DNA of 64,000 nucleotides from Paenibacillus sp. CF384. Lineage in GTDB: Bacteria; Bacillota; Bacilli; Paenibacillales; Paenibacillaceae. Below the pieces are notes generated by a model. The model did not search any database and was not told the DNA's origin. It saw only the letters and a program-made list of their open reading frames with translations. Shown piece by piece: positions 35,700 through 46,195 of the stretch (its first letter is position 1; every line of letters starts with the position of its first letter). The position numbers were made by a program, and so were the translations under genes. The stretch lies in contig NZ_FNNV01000011.1 in NCBI RefSeq assembly GCF_900106745.1, positions 172,810-236,809 on the forward strand. The letters run 5' to 3'.

Positions 35700-37169
35700 G
35701 TGCAGTTCAAAGGACGAACAGTAGCAGCGTTCATCTTGCTCACAATGGCGGCATCTACGCTTGTGACCTTGACGGTTGCAGACCGCTTCATTGCCATTCA
35801 GAGCGATGGAACGACAGCTAGAGCGGCGTCATCGGAATCGTCCGGACATGATGAGCTGAGCGAGAAGGAGCTTCAGAAATTAAACACGGTACTCGGTTTG
35901 ATTGAGAACAAATATTTTCGCGAGGTCGATCGGACGAAGGTGCTTGACGGAGCAGTTAACGGGATGATGGAAGCGCTGGGCGATCCTTATTCGGTCTATA
36001 TGAAGAAGGAAGTAGCGAAGCACTTCTCTGAGTCCATTGAAGGATCGTTTACGGGCATTGGCGCAGGCGTGCAGATGAAGGATGGCAAAATCACCGTCGA
36101 GTCCGCGATTAAGGATTCGCCGGCAGAGCGGGCAGGTGTTCTTCCGAACGATATCCTGCTAAAGGTAAACGGGGAGAAGCTGGACGGCCTATCCTTGAAT
36201 GATGCCGTAGCTAAAATCCGCGGACCTAAAGGATCGAAGGTGAAATTGGTGATTCAGCGGGCCGGAATGACGCAGCCGCTGCAGTTGACGATCGTTCGGG
36301 ACGACATTGACTACGAAACGGTCTATGCTCGCATGCGGGATGGCGGCATCGGTGTGATTGAGATTCGTCAATTCTCCCTCAATAGCGGCGAACGGTTCGA
36401 AGAAGAACTAACCAAGCTGGAGAAACAAGGGATGAAGGCGTTGATCATTGACGTGCGGGGCAATCCAGGCGGCGTGCTGCCAGTAGTTGTATCGGTTGCG
36501 CAGCCATTCGTGCCGAAGGGCGAGCCGATCGTGCAGGTCGAGGATAAGGACGGGCATCGGGAGAAAACAGTGTCTGCCGGAAGCGGCAAGAAGTACCCGG
36601 TCGCCGTACTGATGAACAAAGGCAGCGCGAGCGCATCTGAGGTATTAGCCGGAGCGCTCAAGGAAGAGGCGCATGCTACTTTGGTGGGTGAGACTTCTTT
36701 TGGCAAAGGGACTGTGCAGGTCAGCTACGATAAAGCGATGGCCGACGGAAGCTTAGTCAAAATGACGATTGCGAAGTGGCTGACGCCGCTCGGCAACTGG
36801 GTGCATGAGAAAGGGCTGAAGCCGGACGTCGAAGTGCTGCCGCCGGATTACTACACGGTAGCCCGCATGTCCAAAGAAGCGACGTTGCAGCCGGATACGA
36901 TTAATGAGAACACGCGCAGCCTCCAAATTATGCTCGCGGGACTAGGTTATACCATCGATCGTAAAGATGGGTATTACAGTCAACAAACCGTTGTGAGTGT
37001 CAAAGCATTCCAGAAGAAAGCGGAGCTGCCGATTACGGGCAGTGCCGATAAGGTGACTGCGGAGAAGGTAGAGGAGGCGCTCGTCGCGAAGATTCGCGAT
37101 GAGAAGAACGATACTCAATTATTGAAGGCCGTCAATGTGCTTCAGCAGAAGCTCGCCAGCGGACAATAA
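35700..37169 (+). CDS. S41 family C-terminal processing protease (CtpA/CtpB-like)
   Basis: The 489-residue protein has an N-terminal membrane anchor or signal (residues 8-28), a PDZ domain (about 105-190, with GAGVQMKDGKI), the S41 protease domain and a C-terminal peptidoglycan-binding_1 domain (about 395-460, with LQIMLAGLGYTIDRKDGYYS). The catalytic set is Ser311 in GSASASE, Lys336 in SFGKGTVQ and Gln340, with the same spacing as CtpB. Such proteases cut outside-facing substrates. Start GTG 35700 follows GAAGGGGTG. The location matches ctpB in Bacillus, before minJ. Confidence 0.94.
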   Translation: MQFKGRTVAAFILLTMAASTLVTLTVADRFIAIQSDGTTARAASSESSGHDELSEKELQKLNTVLGLIENKYFREVDRTKVLDGAVNGMMEALGDPYSVYMKKEVAKHFSESIEGSFTGIGAGVQMKDGKITVESAIKDSPAERAGVLPNDILLKVNGEKLDGLSLNDAVAKIRGPKGSKVKLVIQRAGMTQPLQLTIVRDDIDYETVYARMRDGGIGVIEIRQFSLNSGERFEEELTKLEKQGMKALIIDVRGNPGGVLPVVVSVAQPFVPKGEPIVQVEDKDGHREKTVSAGSGKKYPVAVLMNKGSASASEVLAGALKEEAHATLVGETSFGKGTVQVSYDKAMADGSLVKMTIAKWLTPLGNWVHEKGLKPDVEVLPPDYYTVARMSKEATLQPDTINENTRSLQIMLAGLGYTIDRKDGYYSQQTVVSVKAFQKKAELPITGSADKVTAEKVEEALVAKIRDEKNDTQLLKAVNVLQQKLASGQ

Positions 37170-37211
37170 CGCCGGGCAGGCAGGAAAATGCCTGGACCAT
37201 GTCGAATAGAG

Positions 37212-37260
37212 AGAAGGTTGTCTCCGTGCATGCCATCATGCGGAGAAGCCTTCTTTTTAT
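37212..37260 (+). terminator. Terminator after ctpA
   Basis: AGAAGG plus TCTCCG (37212-37226) pair with CGGAGA plus CCTTCT (37241-37254) with a small bulge, followed by TTTTTATTTT. Confidence 0.85.
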
Positions 37261-37304
37261 TTTGATCATAATGTGGTAATGGTTTGCGAGAGGGAGTGGA
37301 AGCT

Positions 37305-38621
37305 TTGGAAGCGGCAATGGAATTGCTTCGGCAGGCGGGATCGGCGGCCATCGGACTGCTGCTATCTCCGTTTTATTATGTAGCGGTGCTCCTGATCATG
37401 CTTCAATATATGCGGCAGACAAGAATGGAGCGGAAGATGTTTCATGTCCGGCTTCACGCTTGGCCGATTCAGCTAGGAAAAACGATCATAGCAGGCTTAC
37501 TCGTTGGTGTACTGCTTTCATGTATCAGTCTGTTTTTAGGTGTCTCAGTCACTACGGATGCGGTGCTCTGGATGTGGGGCGCGGCTGCTGTGCTTGTCGT
37601 TATCCGCGTTAGGTACTTATGTTTTGCTTATAGCGCAGGGCTGCTGGGTGTCTTGCAATGGGCGCTCGGCTGGACTGCGCTCGGTGATCGAAGCGACTGG
37701 ATCGGTTCAGCGGCAGGCTCGCTGGCTGGCCTGGATATTCCTGGCCTGCTCGTTCTGGTTGCGCTTATGCATGTGGCAGAGGCGCTCCTTGTTCGCTGGC
37801 AGGGAGGGCGATCTGCAAGCCCGCTCTTCCTTGAGGGCAAGAGAGGCAAGCTTGTAGGGGGCCAAGCCCTGCATGGCTATTGGCCGGTGCCGATTCTGCT
37901 GCTTGTGCCGGCTGTTACCGGCGGAAGCGGGGATGTAGCGCTGCCTTGGACGCTGCTGCTCGGGGACAGCAGCCAGTGGATCAGCGGATTTACGATGATC
38001 GGCTTCCCGATGATCATCGGGTTCTCGGAGCTGACGCGTTCGCTGCTGCCGGCAGCGAAGGCACGCAGTGCTTCGAAAGGGCTGCTATTCTATGGCGTTG
38101 GTACCGGAATCGTCGCTGTCGCGGCTTCCTTCTGGAGTCCGCTGACGCTTGCAGCCGCGCTTTGCGCATTACTGCTGCACGAGGCGCTCGTGGCGATCAG
38201 TTATTTCAAAGAGGCGGCAAGCTCGCCGCTATATGTGCATAACGATCAGGGGCTGCGCGTGCTGGCTGTCATACCGGGCACGCCTGCTGAATCGATGGGC
38301 ATTCTGGTCGGAGAGATCATTCATAAGGTGAATGGCGTTCGTGTTCGGACGAAGGAAGAGCTGTATAGCGCGCTTCATGTGAATTCGGCCTTCTGTAAGC
38401 TGGAAGTGCTCAATTATGAGGGTCAAATCAAGTTTGCGCAGCGTGCGCGTTATGCGGGGGAGCATCATCAGCTGGGCGTCGTGCTCGCACCGGATGACAA
38501 AGCCGACTATTACGCAGCGGCATCGCCGGCTTCCCTTCTTGATCTGCTCTGGAGCAAACGGACGGCGAAGTCCAAGCAGCGTGCGGCGGCAGCATCATCC
38601 TCGACGTCTGCGTCATTATAG
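37305..38621 (+). CDS. minJ: MinJ-like polytopic membrane protein with C-terminal PDZ domain
   Basis: About 438 residues with seven or eight hydrophobic segments in residues 10-310, then a PDZ domain (about 320-400) with GLRVLAVIPGTPAESMGI and GEIIHKVNGVRVRTKEEL. MinJ in Bacillus links the MinCD division inhibitor to DivIVA at poles and septa, and it occupies the same place between ctpB and uvrBA. TTG 37305 is chosen because GAGGGAG lies about 8 bases upstream; TTG 37284 and ATG 37317 are alternatives. The MinJ name rests on layout and synteny, as sequence conservation is low. Confidence 0.72.
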   Translation: MEAAMELLRQAGSAAIGLLLSPFYYVAVLLIMLQYMRQTRMERKMFHVRLHAWPIQLGKTIIAGLLVGVLLSCISLFLGVSVTTDAVLWMWGAAAVLVVIRVRYLCFAYSAGLLGVLQWALGWTALGDRSDWIGSAAGSLAGLDIPGLLVLVALMHVAEALLVRWQGGRSASPLFLEGKRGKLVGGQALHGYWPVPILLLVPAVTGGSGDVALPWTLLLGDSSQWISGFTMIGFPMIIGFSELTRSLLPAAKARSASKGLLFYGVGTGIVAVAASFWSPLTLAAALCALLLHEALVAISYFKEAASSPLYVHNDQGLRVLAVIPGTPAESMGILVGEIIHKVNGVRVRTKEELYSALHVNSAFCKLEVLNYEGQIKFAQRARYAGEHHQLGVVLAPDDKADYYAAASPASLLDLLWSKRTAKSKQRAAAASSSTSASL

Positions 38622-38631
38622 AATAAGAAGG

Positions 38632-38674
38632 TGCCTCGGCGCTGTCCATTCATGGGCGGTTGCCGGGGCATTTT
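38632..38674 (+). terminator. Terminator of minJ
   Basis: TGCCTCGGC (38632-38640) pairs with GCCGGGGCA (38662-38670) with one G-U pair, followed by TTTT. Confidence 0.75.
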
Positions 38675-38724
38675 GCATAGTGCGGCAGGTCCTTCCAGTC
38701 CGGACAGGAAGTAGTAACCTTTCG

Positions 38725-38778
38725 TTGCAACTGCCACCGTTAATCGGTATAATAAACATCATATGGGAACACATATTC
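38725..38778 (+). promoter_or_regulatory. uvrB promoter with LexA/DinR-like SOS box
   Basis: TTGCAA (38725-38730), 17 bases, then TATAAT (38748-38753). GAAC-ACAT-ATTC (38767-38778) lies just past the expected transcription start and differs by one base from the Gram-positive SOS core GAAC-N4-GTTC. LexA bound there would hold uvrBA off until DNA damage, as known for Bacillus uvrBA. Confidence 0.7.
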
Positions 38779-38899
38779 TTATGCTTGGGTAAACAGCATG
38801 ATTTTAACGGACAATCTATTTTTTTCCTGTATATTGGGCATACAAATTAATAGGCCTTTTGAATTTTCATAGAAGACGTAGGATTGGGGTGTAGGAACA

Positions 38900-40903
38900 A
38901 TGTTTGAGAAGCAAGGACAGGAGAAACTCTTCGAGCTGAAATCGGATTATACGCCGCAAGGCGACCAGCCGGTTGCGATTAAACAGCTGACGGATGGGAT
39001 CGAAGCGGGCGTGCAACATCAGACGCTGCTGGGCGCAACGGGCACGGGGAAGACGTATACGATTGCGAATACAATCGCCAAGCTGAACCGGCCGACTTTG
39101 GTTATCGCGCATAATAAGACGCTTGCCGCTCAGCTTTGCAGTGAGTTTAAGGAATTTTTTCCGGATAACGCCGTCTCTTATTTCGTCAGCTATTATGATT
39201 ACTATCAACCTGAAGCCTACATCCCGTCCTCAGATACATTCATCGAGAAGGACTCCAGCATAAACGATGAAATTGATAAACTGCGCCACTCCGCTACGAG
39301 CTCTTTGTTCGAACGTCGTGATGTCATTATCGTAGCGAGCGTATCGTGCATTTACGGTCTCGGTTCTCCGATGGAGTACGGGAAGCTTGTGCTCAGTTTG
39401 CGGGTAGGGATGGAGAAGTCCCGCGACGCTATCCTTCATAAACTTGTTGATATTCAATACCAACGCAATGATATTAACTTCATTCGCGGAACATTCCGTG
39501 TACGCGGCGATATTATAGAGATTTTCCCGGTAGCCAATAATGAACGGGCGATGCGGGTCGAATTGTTCGGAGATGAGATTGAACGCATTACGGAGATCGA
39601 TGTATTGACCGGCGAAATCGTCGGTGAACGCGATCATGTCGCGATCTTCCCGGCTTCTCACTTCGTAACGCACGAGGATACGATGAAGGTGGCCATCAAG
39701 AACATCGAGGCCGAGTTGGAAGAACGACTGGCGGAGCTTCGCGAGCAAGGGAAGCTGCTGGAGCTGCAGCGGCTTGAGCAGCGAACGCGTTACGATCTGG
39801 AAATGATGCAGGAGATGGGCTTCTGCAGCGGAATCGAGAACTATTCCGGGCCGCTGACGTTCCGTGAGCGTGGAGCAACACCTTACACGCTGATGGACTA
39901 CTTCCCGGATGATATGCTCGTCGTCATCGATGAGTCTCACGTTTCGATTCCGCAGATCCGGGCGATGTACAACGGTGACCGAGCGCGTAAAGAAGTGCTT
40001 GTCGATCATGGCTTCCGGTTGCCGTCCGCTATGGATAACCGTCCTCTTCGTTTCGAAGAATTTGAGAATAAAGTCAAACAAGTGGTCTATGTATCCGCAA
40101 CGCCGGGACCTTATGAGCTGGAGAAATGCCCTACGATGGTAGAGCAGATTATTCGTCCGACCGGTTTGCTGGATCCGATTATCGAAGTGCGCAAGACGAA
40201 AGGCCAGATCGATGATCTGCTTGTTGAGATCCGTGATCGGATTGCCAAGGACGAACGTGTTCTGGTCACAACGCTGACGAAGAAGATGTCTGAGGATTTG
40301 ACCGATTATATGAAGGAAGTCGGCATTAAGGTTCGTTATTTACACTCCGACATTAAGACACTGGAACGACTCGCGATATTGCGCGATCTACGTATTGGCG
40401 TATTTCATGTACTGGTCGGGATTAACTTGCTTCGGGAAGGTTTGGATTTGCCCGAGGTCTCCCTCGTATCCATATTAGATGCCGACAAAGAAGGCTTCCT
40501 GCGTTCGGAGCGTTCGCTGATTCAAACGATCGGCCGTGCAGCCCGTAACTCCGATGGCCGTGTTATTATGTATGCAGATAAGATGACCGACTCCATGACG
40601 AAGGCAATTGAAGAGACGAACCGCCGTCGTACGATCCAGATTGCTTACAACGAGAAGCATGGCGTAACGCCTACAACGATTCGCAAGAAAGTGCATGACA
40701 TTATCGAAGCTACGAAGTCGGCGGATCAGAAGAACGATTTCTTGTCCGGGATCGGTGTCGAGAAGATGTCGAAGAAAGAGCGCCAGTCGTTGCTGCAGCG
40801 TTTGGAAGCCGAGATGAAGGAAGCGGCCAAGAGCTTGCAATTCGAGCGTGCGGCAGAGCTTCGCGATGCGCTGCTTGAGCTTAAAGCAGAGCTGGGCATG
40901 TAG
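38900..40903 (+). CDS. uvrB: Excinuclease ABC subunit B
   Basis: UvrB is the central helicase-like subunit of nucleotide excision repair and verifies lesions handed over by UvrA. The 667-residue protein has Walker [11 protein letters not shown], the beta-hairpin region [12 protein letters not shown], the DEAD-like [30 protein letters not shown] and a C-terminal UVR domain ([23 protein letters not shown]) that contacts UvrC. The ATG at 38900 follows GGGGTGTAGGA. Confidence 0.98.
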   Translation: MFEKQGQEKLFELKSDYTPQGDQPVAIKQLTDGIEAGVQHQTLLGATGTGKTYTIANTIAKLNRPTLVIAHNKTLAAQLCSEFKEFFPDNAVSYFVSYYDYYQPEAYIPSSDTFIEKDSSINDEIDKLRHSATSSLFERRDVIIVASVSCIYGLGSPMEYGKLVLSLRVGMEKSRDAILHKLVDIQYQRNDINFIRGTFRVRGDIIEIFPVANNERAMRVELFGDEIERITEIDVLTGEIVGERDHVAIFPASHFVTHEDTMKVAIKNIEAELEERLAELREQGKLLELQRLEQRTRYDLEMMQEMGFCSGIENYSGPLTFRERGATPYTLMDYFPDDMLVVIDESHVSIPQIRAMYNGDRARKEVLVDHGFRLPSAMDNRPLRFEEFENKVKQVVYVSATPGPYELEKCPTMVEQIIRPTGLLDPIIEVRKTKGQIDDLLVEIRDRIAKDERVLVTTLTKKMSEDLTDYMKEVGIKVRYLHSDIKTLERLAILRDLRIGVFHVLVGINLLREGLDLPEVSLVSILDADKEGFLRSERSLIQTIGRAARNSDGRVIMYADKMTDSMTKAIEETNRRRTIQIAYNEKHGVTPTTIRKKVHDIIEATKSADQKNDFLSGIGVEKMSKKERQSLLQRLEAEMKEAAKSLQFERAAELRDALLELKAELGM

Positions 40904-40974
40904 GGCGGTTTGAAGCTATAGATAGCTTACGAAGTCGAATATAGTTCGTGCTATATTCTTAGGAGGATTAAACA

Positions 40975-43863
40975 GTGGCCAGTGATTCCATCGTAATTAA
41001 AGGGGCGAGAGCCCATAATTTGAAGAATATCGACGTGACGATTCCACGGGATAAATTTGTTGTGTTGACCGGGCTCAGCGGCTCCGGTAAATCCTCGCTG
41101 GCATTCGATACGATCTATGCCGAAGGTCAGCGCCGGTACGTCGAATCTCTGTCTGCCTATGCGCGTCAGTTCCTCGGGCAGATGGAGAAGCCGGATGTAG
41201 ATTCCATCGATGGTCTTTCGCCGGCCATCTCCATCGACCAGAAGACAACAAGCCGCAACCCGCGTTCGACCGTCGGAACGGTGACAGAGATTTATGATTA
41301 TTTGCGTCTCTTGTTTGCGCGCGTAGGTAAACCGCATTGCCCGGACCATGGAATTGAAATTACATCCCAGACGGTAGAGCAAATGGTAGACCGGATTATG
41401 GAATATCCGGAGCGGACGAAGCTGCAGATTCTGGCACCGATCGTCTCGGGGCGTAAGGGAGAGCATTCGAAGCTGCTTGCCGATGTGCAGAAGCAAGGTT
41501 TTGTTCGTGTACGCGTCAACGGCGAGCTGCGTGAGCTAAGCGAGAAGATCGAGCTTGAGAAGAACAAGAAGCACAATATCGAAGTTGTCGTTGACCGTAT
41601 CGTCGTGAAGAGCGACATTCATAGCCGTCTTGCCGATTCGCTCGAGACAGCGACGAAGCTGTCAGGCGGCCAAGTGCTGGTTGATGTCATGGAGAAGGAA
41701 GAGCTGTTGTTCAGCTCTAATCTTGCATGTCCGGTTTGCGGATTCAGTATCGATGAGCTGGCGCCGCGGATGTTCTCGTTCAACAGTCCATACGGTGCAT
41801 GCCCGGATTGTGACGGACTAGGAGCCAAGATGATCGTGGATCCGGATCTCCTCGTGCCGGATGCAACCAAATCGATCGAAGAAGGTGCCTTCGAAGCATG
41901 GGCAGGCAGCACATCGAACTATTACCCGCAGTTCCTTGAAGCCGTATGTGTGCACTATGGCATTCCACGCGATGTACCCGTAAGCGAGCTGTCTGCAGAA
42001 CATATGAAGAAGCTATTGAACGGTACAGGCGGCGAGCGTGTGCGCTTCCGTTACGAGAATGATTTCGGGCATTCGAAGGAAGCGCTCGTGCCATTCGAAG
42101 GGATTGTTAACAACCTGGAGCGCCGCTATCGGGAAACGGGATCCGACGGCATCCGTGATCATATTGAACAATACATGAGCGCTAAGCCATGTGCAGGCTG
42201 TAAAGGCCATCGACTGCGCAAGGAAAGCCTTGCCGTAACGATTGGCACCCAGAATATTTCCCATGTGACATCACTCTCCATCGGCGATGCGGATCGTTTC
42301 TTCAACGCTCTTGAGCTGACCGAGAAGGAGAAGCTGATTGCGAACCTTATCTTGAAAGAAATCAACAGCCGCCTGGGCTTCTTAGTGAATGTCGGACTGG
42401 AGTATTTATCACTCAACCGTGCCGCGGGTACACTCTCCGGCGGTGAGGCGCAGCGTATTCGATTAGCTACGCAGATCGGTTCGAGTCTGATGGGCGTCCT
42501 CTATATTCTAGATGAGCCTAGTATCGGGCTGCATCAGCGCGATAACGATAAGCTGATTCAGACCTTGGAGCATATGCGTGACCTAGGTAACACGCTAATC
42601 GTCGTCGAGCATGATGAAGATACGATGCTGGCATCCGACTATATTATCGACATCGGACCAGGCGCCGGTATCCATGGCGGCCAAGTGGTTTCAATGGGAA
42701 CGCCGGCAGAGGTGATGGCGGACGAGCAATCGTTGACCGGCGCCTATCTGAGCGGCCGGAAGTTCATCCCGGTTCCGCTGACTCGCCGCGCGACAAGCGA
42801 CAAGTGGCTGGAAGTGAGAGGCGCGAAGGAGAACAATCTTAGAGGCGTGAATGCGAAGTTCCCGCTTGGTGTCTTTACTGCTGTAACCGGCGTGTCTGGT
42901 TCCGGTAAATCGACGCTCGTGAATGAAATTCTCTATAAGACACTCGCCCGCGATCTGAACAAAGCGAAGGTACGTCCAGGTGAGCATAAGGAAATCCGGG
43001 GACTAGAGCATATCGAGAAGGTTATCGATATCGATCAATCGCCAATCGGCCGTACGCCGCGATCGAACCCGGCTACGTATACAGGCGTATTCGATGATAT
43101 TCGGGATCTATACGCATCGACGAATGAGGCGAAGGTACGCGGCTATAAGAAAGGCCGCTTCAGCTTCAACGTCAAAGGCGGCCGCTGTGAATCCTGCCGC
43201 GGAGACGGCATCATCAAGATCGAGATGCACTTCCTCCCGGACGTATACGTGCCTTGCGAGATTTGCAAAGGCAAACGGTACAATCGGGAGACGCTTGACG
43301 TGAAATATAAAGGCAAGAGCATTGCAGAGCTGCTGGAGATGACGATTGAGAATGCCACGGAATTCTTCCGCAATGTGCCTCGCATCCACCGGAAGCTGCA
43401 GACCTTGCTGGATGTCGGCCTTGGCTACATGAACTTGGGCCAGCCAGCGACGACGCTCTCCGGCGGGGAAGCGCAGCGCGTGAAGCTCGCAGCGGAGCTA
43501 TATCGCCGCAGCACAGGCAAGATGCTGTACATTCTCGATGAGCCGACAACAGGCTTACACGTGGATGACATCGATCGTTTGCTAGTTGTCCTGCACCGTC
43601 TGGTAGAGTCGGGCGAGTCGGTACTCGTTATCGAGCATAATCTCGACGTCATCAAGACAGCCGATTACCTGCTGGACCTAGGTCCGGAAGGCGGTAATGG
43701 CGGTGGTGCCATCGTAGCAACCGGTACACCGGAAGAAGTGGTGAAAGTTGCCGGCTCTTATACAGGCCGCTACTTGAAGCCGATTCTGGAGCGCGACCGT
43801 GAACGTACGATTGCGCAGCAGCGAAATCAAGTGCAAAGCGTTGCTGCAGGTATTGAAGAGTAA
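40975..43863 (+). CDS. uvrA: Excinuclease ABC subunit A
   Basis: UvrA finds bulky DNA lesions. The 962-residue protein has two ABC ATPase units, with Walker A sites GLSGSGKSS near residue 31 and GVSGSGKST near residue 640 and signatures LSGGEAQRI and LSGGEAQRV. The zinc modules are seen as CPVCGFS with CPDCDGLG and as CESCRGDG with CEICKGK. It starts with GTG at 40975, 8 bases after AGGAGG, and forms an operon with uvrB. Confidence 0.98.
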   Translation: MASDSIVIKGARAHNLKNIDVTIPRDKFVVLTGLSGSGKSSLAFDTIYAEGQRRYVESLSAYARQFLGQMEKPDVDSIDGLSPAISIDQKTTSRNPRSTVGTVTEIYDYLRLLFARVGKPHCPDHGIEITSQTVEQMVDRIMEYPERTKLQILAPIVSGRKGEHSKLLADVQKQGFVRVRVNGELRELSEKIELEKNKKHNIEVVVDRIVVKSDIHSRLADSLETATKLSGGQVLVDVMEKEELLFSSNLACPVCGFSIDELAPRMFSFNSPYGACPDCDGLGAKMIVDPDLLVPDATKSIEEGAFEAWAGSTSNYYPQFLEAVCVHYGIPRDVPVSELSAEHMKKLLNGTGGERVRFRYENDFGHSKEALVPFEGIVNNLERRYRETGSDGIRDHIEQYMSAKPCAGCKGHRLRKESLAVTIGTQNISHVTSLSIGDADRFFNALELTEKEKLIANLILKEINSRLGFLVNVGLEYLSLNRAAGTLSGGEAQRIRLATQIGSSLMGVLYILDEPSIGLHQRDNDKLIQTLEHMRDLGNTLIVVEHDEDTMLASDYIIDIGPGAGIHGGQVVSMGTPAEVMADEQSLTGAYLSGRKFIPVPLTRRATSDKWLEVRGAKENNLRGVNAKFPLGVFTAVTGVSGSGKSTLVNEILYKTLARDLNKAKVRPGEHKEIRGLEHIEKVIDIDQSPIGRTPRSNPATYTGVFDDIRDLYASTNEAKVRGYKKGRFSFNVKGGRCESCRGDGIIKIEMHFLPDVYVPCEICKGKRYNRETLDVKYKGKSIAELLEMTIENATEFFRNVPRIHRKLQTLLDVGLGYMNLGQPATTLSGGEAQRVKLAAELYRRSTGKMLYILDEPTTGLHVDDIDRLLVVLHRLVESGESVLVIEHNLDVIKTADYLLDLGPEGGNGGGAIVATGTPEEVVKVAGSYTGRYLKPILERDRERTIAQQRNQVQSVAAGIEE

Positions 43864-43891
43864 ATGAAATACACGTAAGTAAAAACAAAAC

Positions 43892-43937
43892 GGGGCTGTC
43901 CCATAAGGTCAAATGACCTTGAGGGACAGTCCCTTCT
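43892..43937 (+). terminator. Terminator of uvrBA
   Basis: GGGGCTGTCCC (43892-43902) pairs with GGGACAGTCCC (43922-43932), with an inner AAGGTC/GACCTT stem, followed by TTCTTC. Confidence 0.85.
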
Positions 43938-44031
43938 TCATTAGTTCTACAAACAAACATAAAACGTTCCCCCCACACGCTGGATGCTGAGAGTGCGCAA
44001 AATAAACTCTCCGCGCAGTAACTAACCGTAC

Positions 44032-44150
44032 AGGTCTTATTTAATAAATAACTCGTGTTTTCTGCGATTTTCGGTGCAATAAGACCTCTGTGATTCATTA
44101 GAATAATTGAAGTGATTTTTTCTCGCGAATAAGACCTCCACGGTTCGTTA
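44032..44150. repeat. Degenerate 50-bp repeats with AATAAGACCTC core
   Basis: AATAAGACCTC occurs at 44078-44088 and 44128-44138, each followed by a related tail ending in TTAG, and its inverse (AGGTCTTATT) is at 44032-44041. The period is 50 bases. The rest of the 43938-44184 gap has no gene I can support. Confidence 0.7.
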
Positions 44151-44184
44151 GCGTGGCGAAGGTGGGGCCGTAGGAACCTTATCG

Positions 44185-44223
44185 ACAACAAAACAGCCCA
44201 TCCTCATTAGAGGATGGGCTGTT
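44185..44223 (-). terminator. Terminator of the sulfite/nitrite reductase gene
   Basis: On the minus strand AACAGCCCATCCT pairs perfectly with AGGATGGGCTGTT (44192-44204 with 44211-44223) around a 6-base loop, followed by TTTGTTGT. Confidence 0.9.
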
Positions 44224-44237
44224 AACTTGATTAACAA

Positions 44238-45848
44238 TTAGCTTGCCAAAATAGCCGTTAGTTTCTCTTGGAACGCCGGTACGCCTACACGTTTCACGAA
44301 GTTGTGGAACGTTTCGCCGGACTCGCGGTCCTCTTTGTAGAACAGCAGCAGCTGAGCAAGCACGCCGCCAAGGTCATCGCCTTTGACGCGGCCCTTCAGC
44401 GATTCGTTAAACTTCGCGCCTGGTCCAAGAATACCGCCAACGGCGATATCAAATGCATCAACCATGCCATCAGGCGTCTTCACAAGAGCGCCTTGCAGAC
44501 CGATGTCGGCAATATGCTTCTGACCGCAAGCGTTCGGGCAGCCGATGAAGTGAATGCGGATTTTCTCATCCAGTTCAACTCGCTCATCGAGGTACTCTGC
44601 AACGCGGCGAGCGCGTTCCTTCGTTTCCACGACAGCCAGGTTACAGAACTCGTTACCTGTGCAAGAAACGGTACGGCTCATGAATGGCTTCGCATTCGGC
44701 GATAGACGTTTCAGAACAGGTACTTGCAGCGCTTCTTCGACCTTGTCGTCAGGAACGCCGGCAAGCATAATGTTTTGCGACATTGTCGTACGGATCGTGC
44801 CATCACCGAACTTGTCGGCTGCATCGGCAAGCTGCTCCAGTTCATCGGAGTTTGTACGTCCTACCGGTACGTTCAAACCGATGAAGTTCAAGCCTTCTTG
44901 TTTCTGCGGGTATACACCATCGTAGTAAACGGCGTTCCAGCCTACAATCTTGCTTTCGCCCGCAGTTGGCATTTCGCCGATAATCTCGATGAGCTTCTCT
45001 TGGAACTTCTCAGGACCCCAGTCTGCCATCAGGAACTTCAAGCGAGCTTGGTGACGCTTCTCGCGGTAACCGAAGTCACGGAAGATGGTCGTAACGCCGA
45101 TTGAAACCTTGAGCACGTCTTCCGGACGAACGAACATATCCAGCTCTTTAGCCAGATGCGGCTTCGCGGACAATCCGCCGCCTACATACACGTGGAAGCC
45201 GATAACCTCTTCGCCATCAATCACCTTAGTTGCAGGCGTGAAGGCAATATCGTTAATCTCTGCATGAGCATTGTTATAGATGTTTGAAGAAATGGACATT
45301 TTATATTTGCGAGGCAAATTGGAGAAATCACGGTTCATCAGGTAGAAATCATTCACCTGTTCAACAAGCTCGCGTGTATCCATCAACTCGTCGCGGTCGA
45401 TACCGGCAAGCGGGTTGCCGACAATCGTACGAGGGCAGTCGCCGCAAGCTTCGTAGGAGTACAAGCCAACCGCTTCGAGGCGGTTGAAGATGTCAGGCAG
45501 ATCCTCCACTTTAAGCCAGTGGTATTGAATCGCTTGACGTGTTGTGACGTCGATGAGATCACGACCGTAATCGCGGCCGATGGAAGCAATTGCACGTGCT
45601 TGCGCAGATGTAAGAATACCGGTGTTAATCCGGATACGCATCATGAAGTAGCCTTCGCGGGGCTTCTGCTCATAAACGCCGGCCCATTTGAAACGGTTCA
45701 TATCGTCTTCGGGAATGGACGCATATCCTTCCTTCGAATACTTATCGATGATGGTGCGAATTACATCCAGACCGTCTTTTTCCATTTTAATAAACTCAAA
45801 TTTATTTAATTTGGAAGGGTCATTCATCCATACGGCTTCATATGCCAT
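44238..45848 (-). CDS. Ferredoxin-dependent sulfite/nitrite reductase
   Basis: The 536-residue protein belongs to the siroheme/4Fe-4S reductase family, which carries out six-electron reduction of sulfite or nitrite. Two copies of the ferrite-like fold are seen. The C-terminal half carries the cluster ligands CTGNEFC and GCPNACG (near residues 420 and 465), and the substrate-side DVTTRQAIQYHW lies near residue 110. ATG 45848 is chosen because AGGAGG precedes it closely; the longer frame to 45950 has no ribosome binding site. No siroheme or APS genes are adjacent, so sulfite and nitrite cannot be told apart, though stand-alone genes of this type in Paenibacillus are usually assigned to sulfite. 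Confidence 0.88.
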   Translation of the reverse strand: MAYEAVWMNDPSKLNKFEFIKMEKDGLDVIRTIIDKYSKEGYASIPEDDMNRFKWAGVYEQKPREGYFMMRIRINTGILTSAQARAIASIGRDYGRDLIDVTTRQAIQYHWLKVEDLPDIFNRLEAVGLYSYEACGDCPRTIVGNPLAGIDRDELMDTRELVEQVNDFYLMNRDFSNLPRKYKMSISSNIYNNAHAEINDIAFTPATKVIDGEEVIGFHVYVGGGLSAKPHLAKELDMFVRPEDVLKVSIGVTTIFRDFGYREKRHQARLKFLMADWGPEKFQEKLIEIIGEMPTAGESKIVGWNAVYYDGVYPQKQEGLNFIGLNVPVGRTNSDELEQLADAADKFGDGTIRTTMSQNIMLAGVPDDKVEEALQVPVLKRLSPNAKPFMSRTVSCTGNEFCNLAVVETKERARRVAEYLDERVELDEKIRIHFIGCPNACGQKHIADIGLQGALVKTPDGMVDAFDIAVGGILGPGAKFNESLKGRVKGDDLGGVLAQLLLFYKEDRESGETFHNFVKRVGVPAFQEKLTAILAS

Positions 45849-45928
45849 TGCTTCGTTCCTCCTAGGAATGTTATGCTCGGTTTGCGCTGCTCTAAAGGGT
45901 TCGAAAATCCGACGATTTCCGTATGAAA

Positions 45929-46100
45929 TTACTCTTATGAATGGTAACATAATTCAAACCATGCGACAATGAGAAGCAAGGGGACAACTATAAGGATTAA
46001 TTATAAATGATGAAGGATCTCGTTATAATGAAGGAACCTTCGTCAAAATATAAGAAAGTATCCACGTTCTCGATACGTTACTTCTATGAATGGTGACAAA
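45929..46100. repeat. 23-bp direct repeat pair between the reductase and DUF2759 genes
   Basis: Two 23-base copies at 45929-45951 and 46078-46100 agree at 19 positions and share the core ATGAATGGT. They lie in the 347-base divergent gap. A TTGCAT...TAACAT pair (46125-46130 and 46148-46153, 17-base spacer) could be the promoter of the downstream DUF2759 gene. Nothing else is seen in this gap. Confidence 0.55.
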
Positions 46101-46195
46101 CTTGTTACGATTCTCGATTGTGGCTTGCATCGAGCCCGTGATGAGGCTAACATAACTAATATAGGCTACGTGCGAAAATAAGGAGGTCTTCACCA

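Noticed and set aside
43652..44191. 179-codon minus-strand frame covering the repeats after uvrA
   Set aside because: It combines the antisense of the UvrA end, a terminator and degenerate repeats; no start signal.
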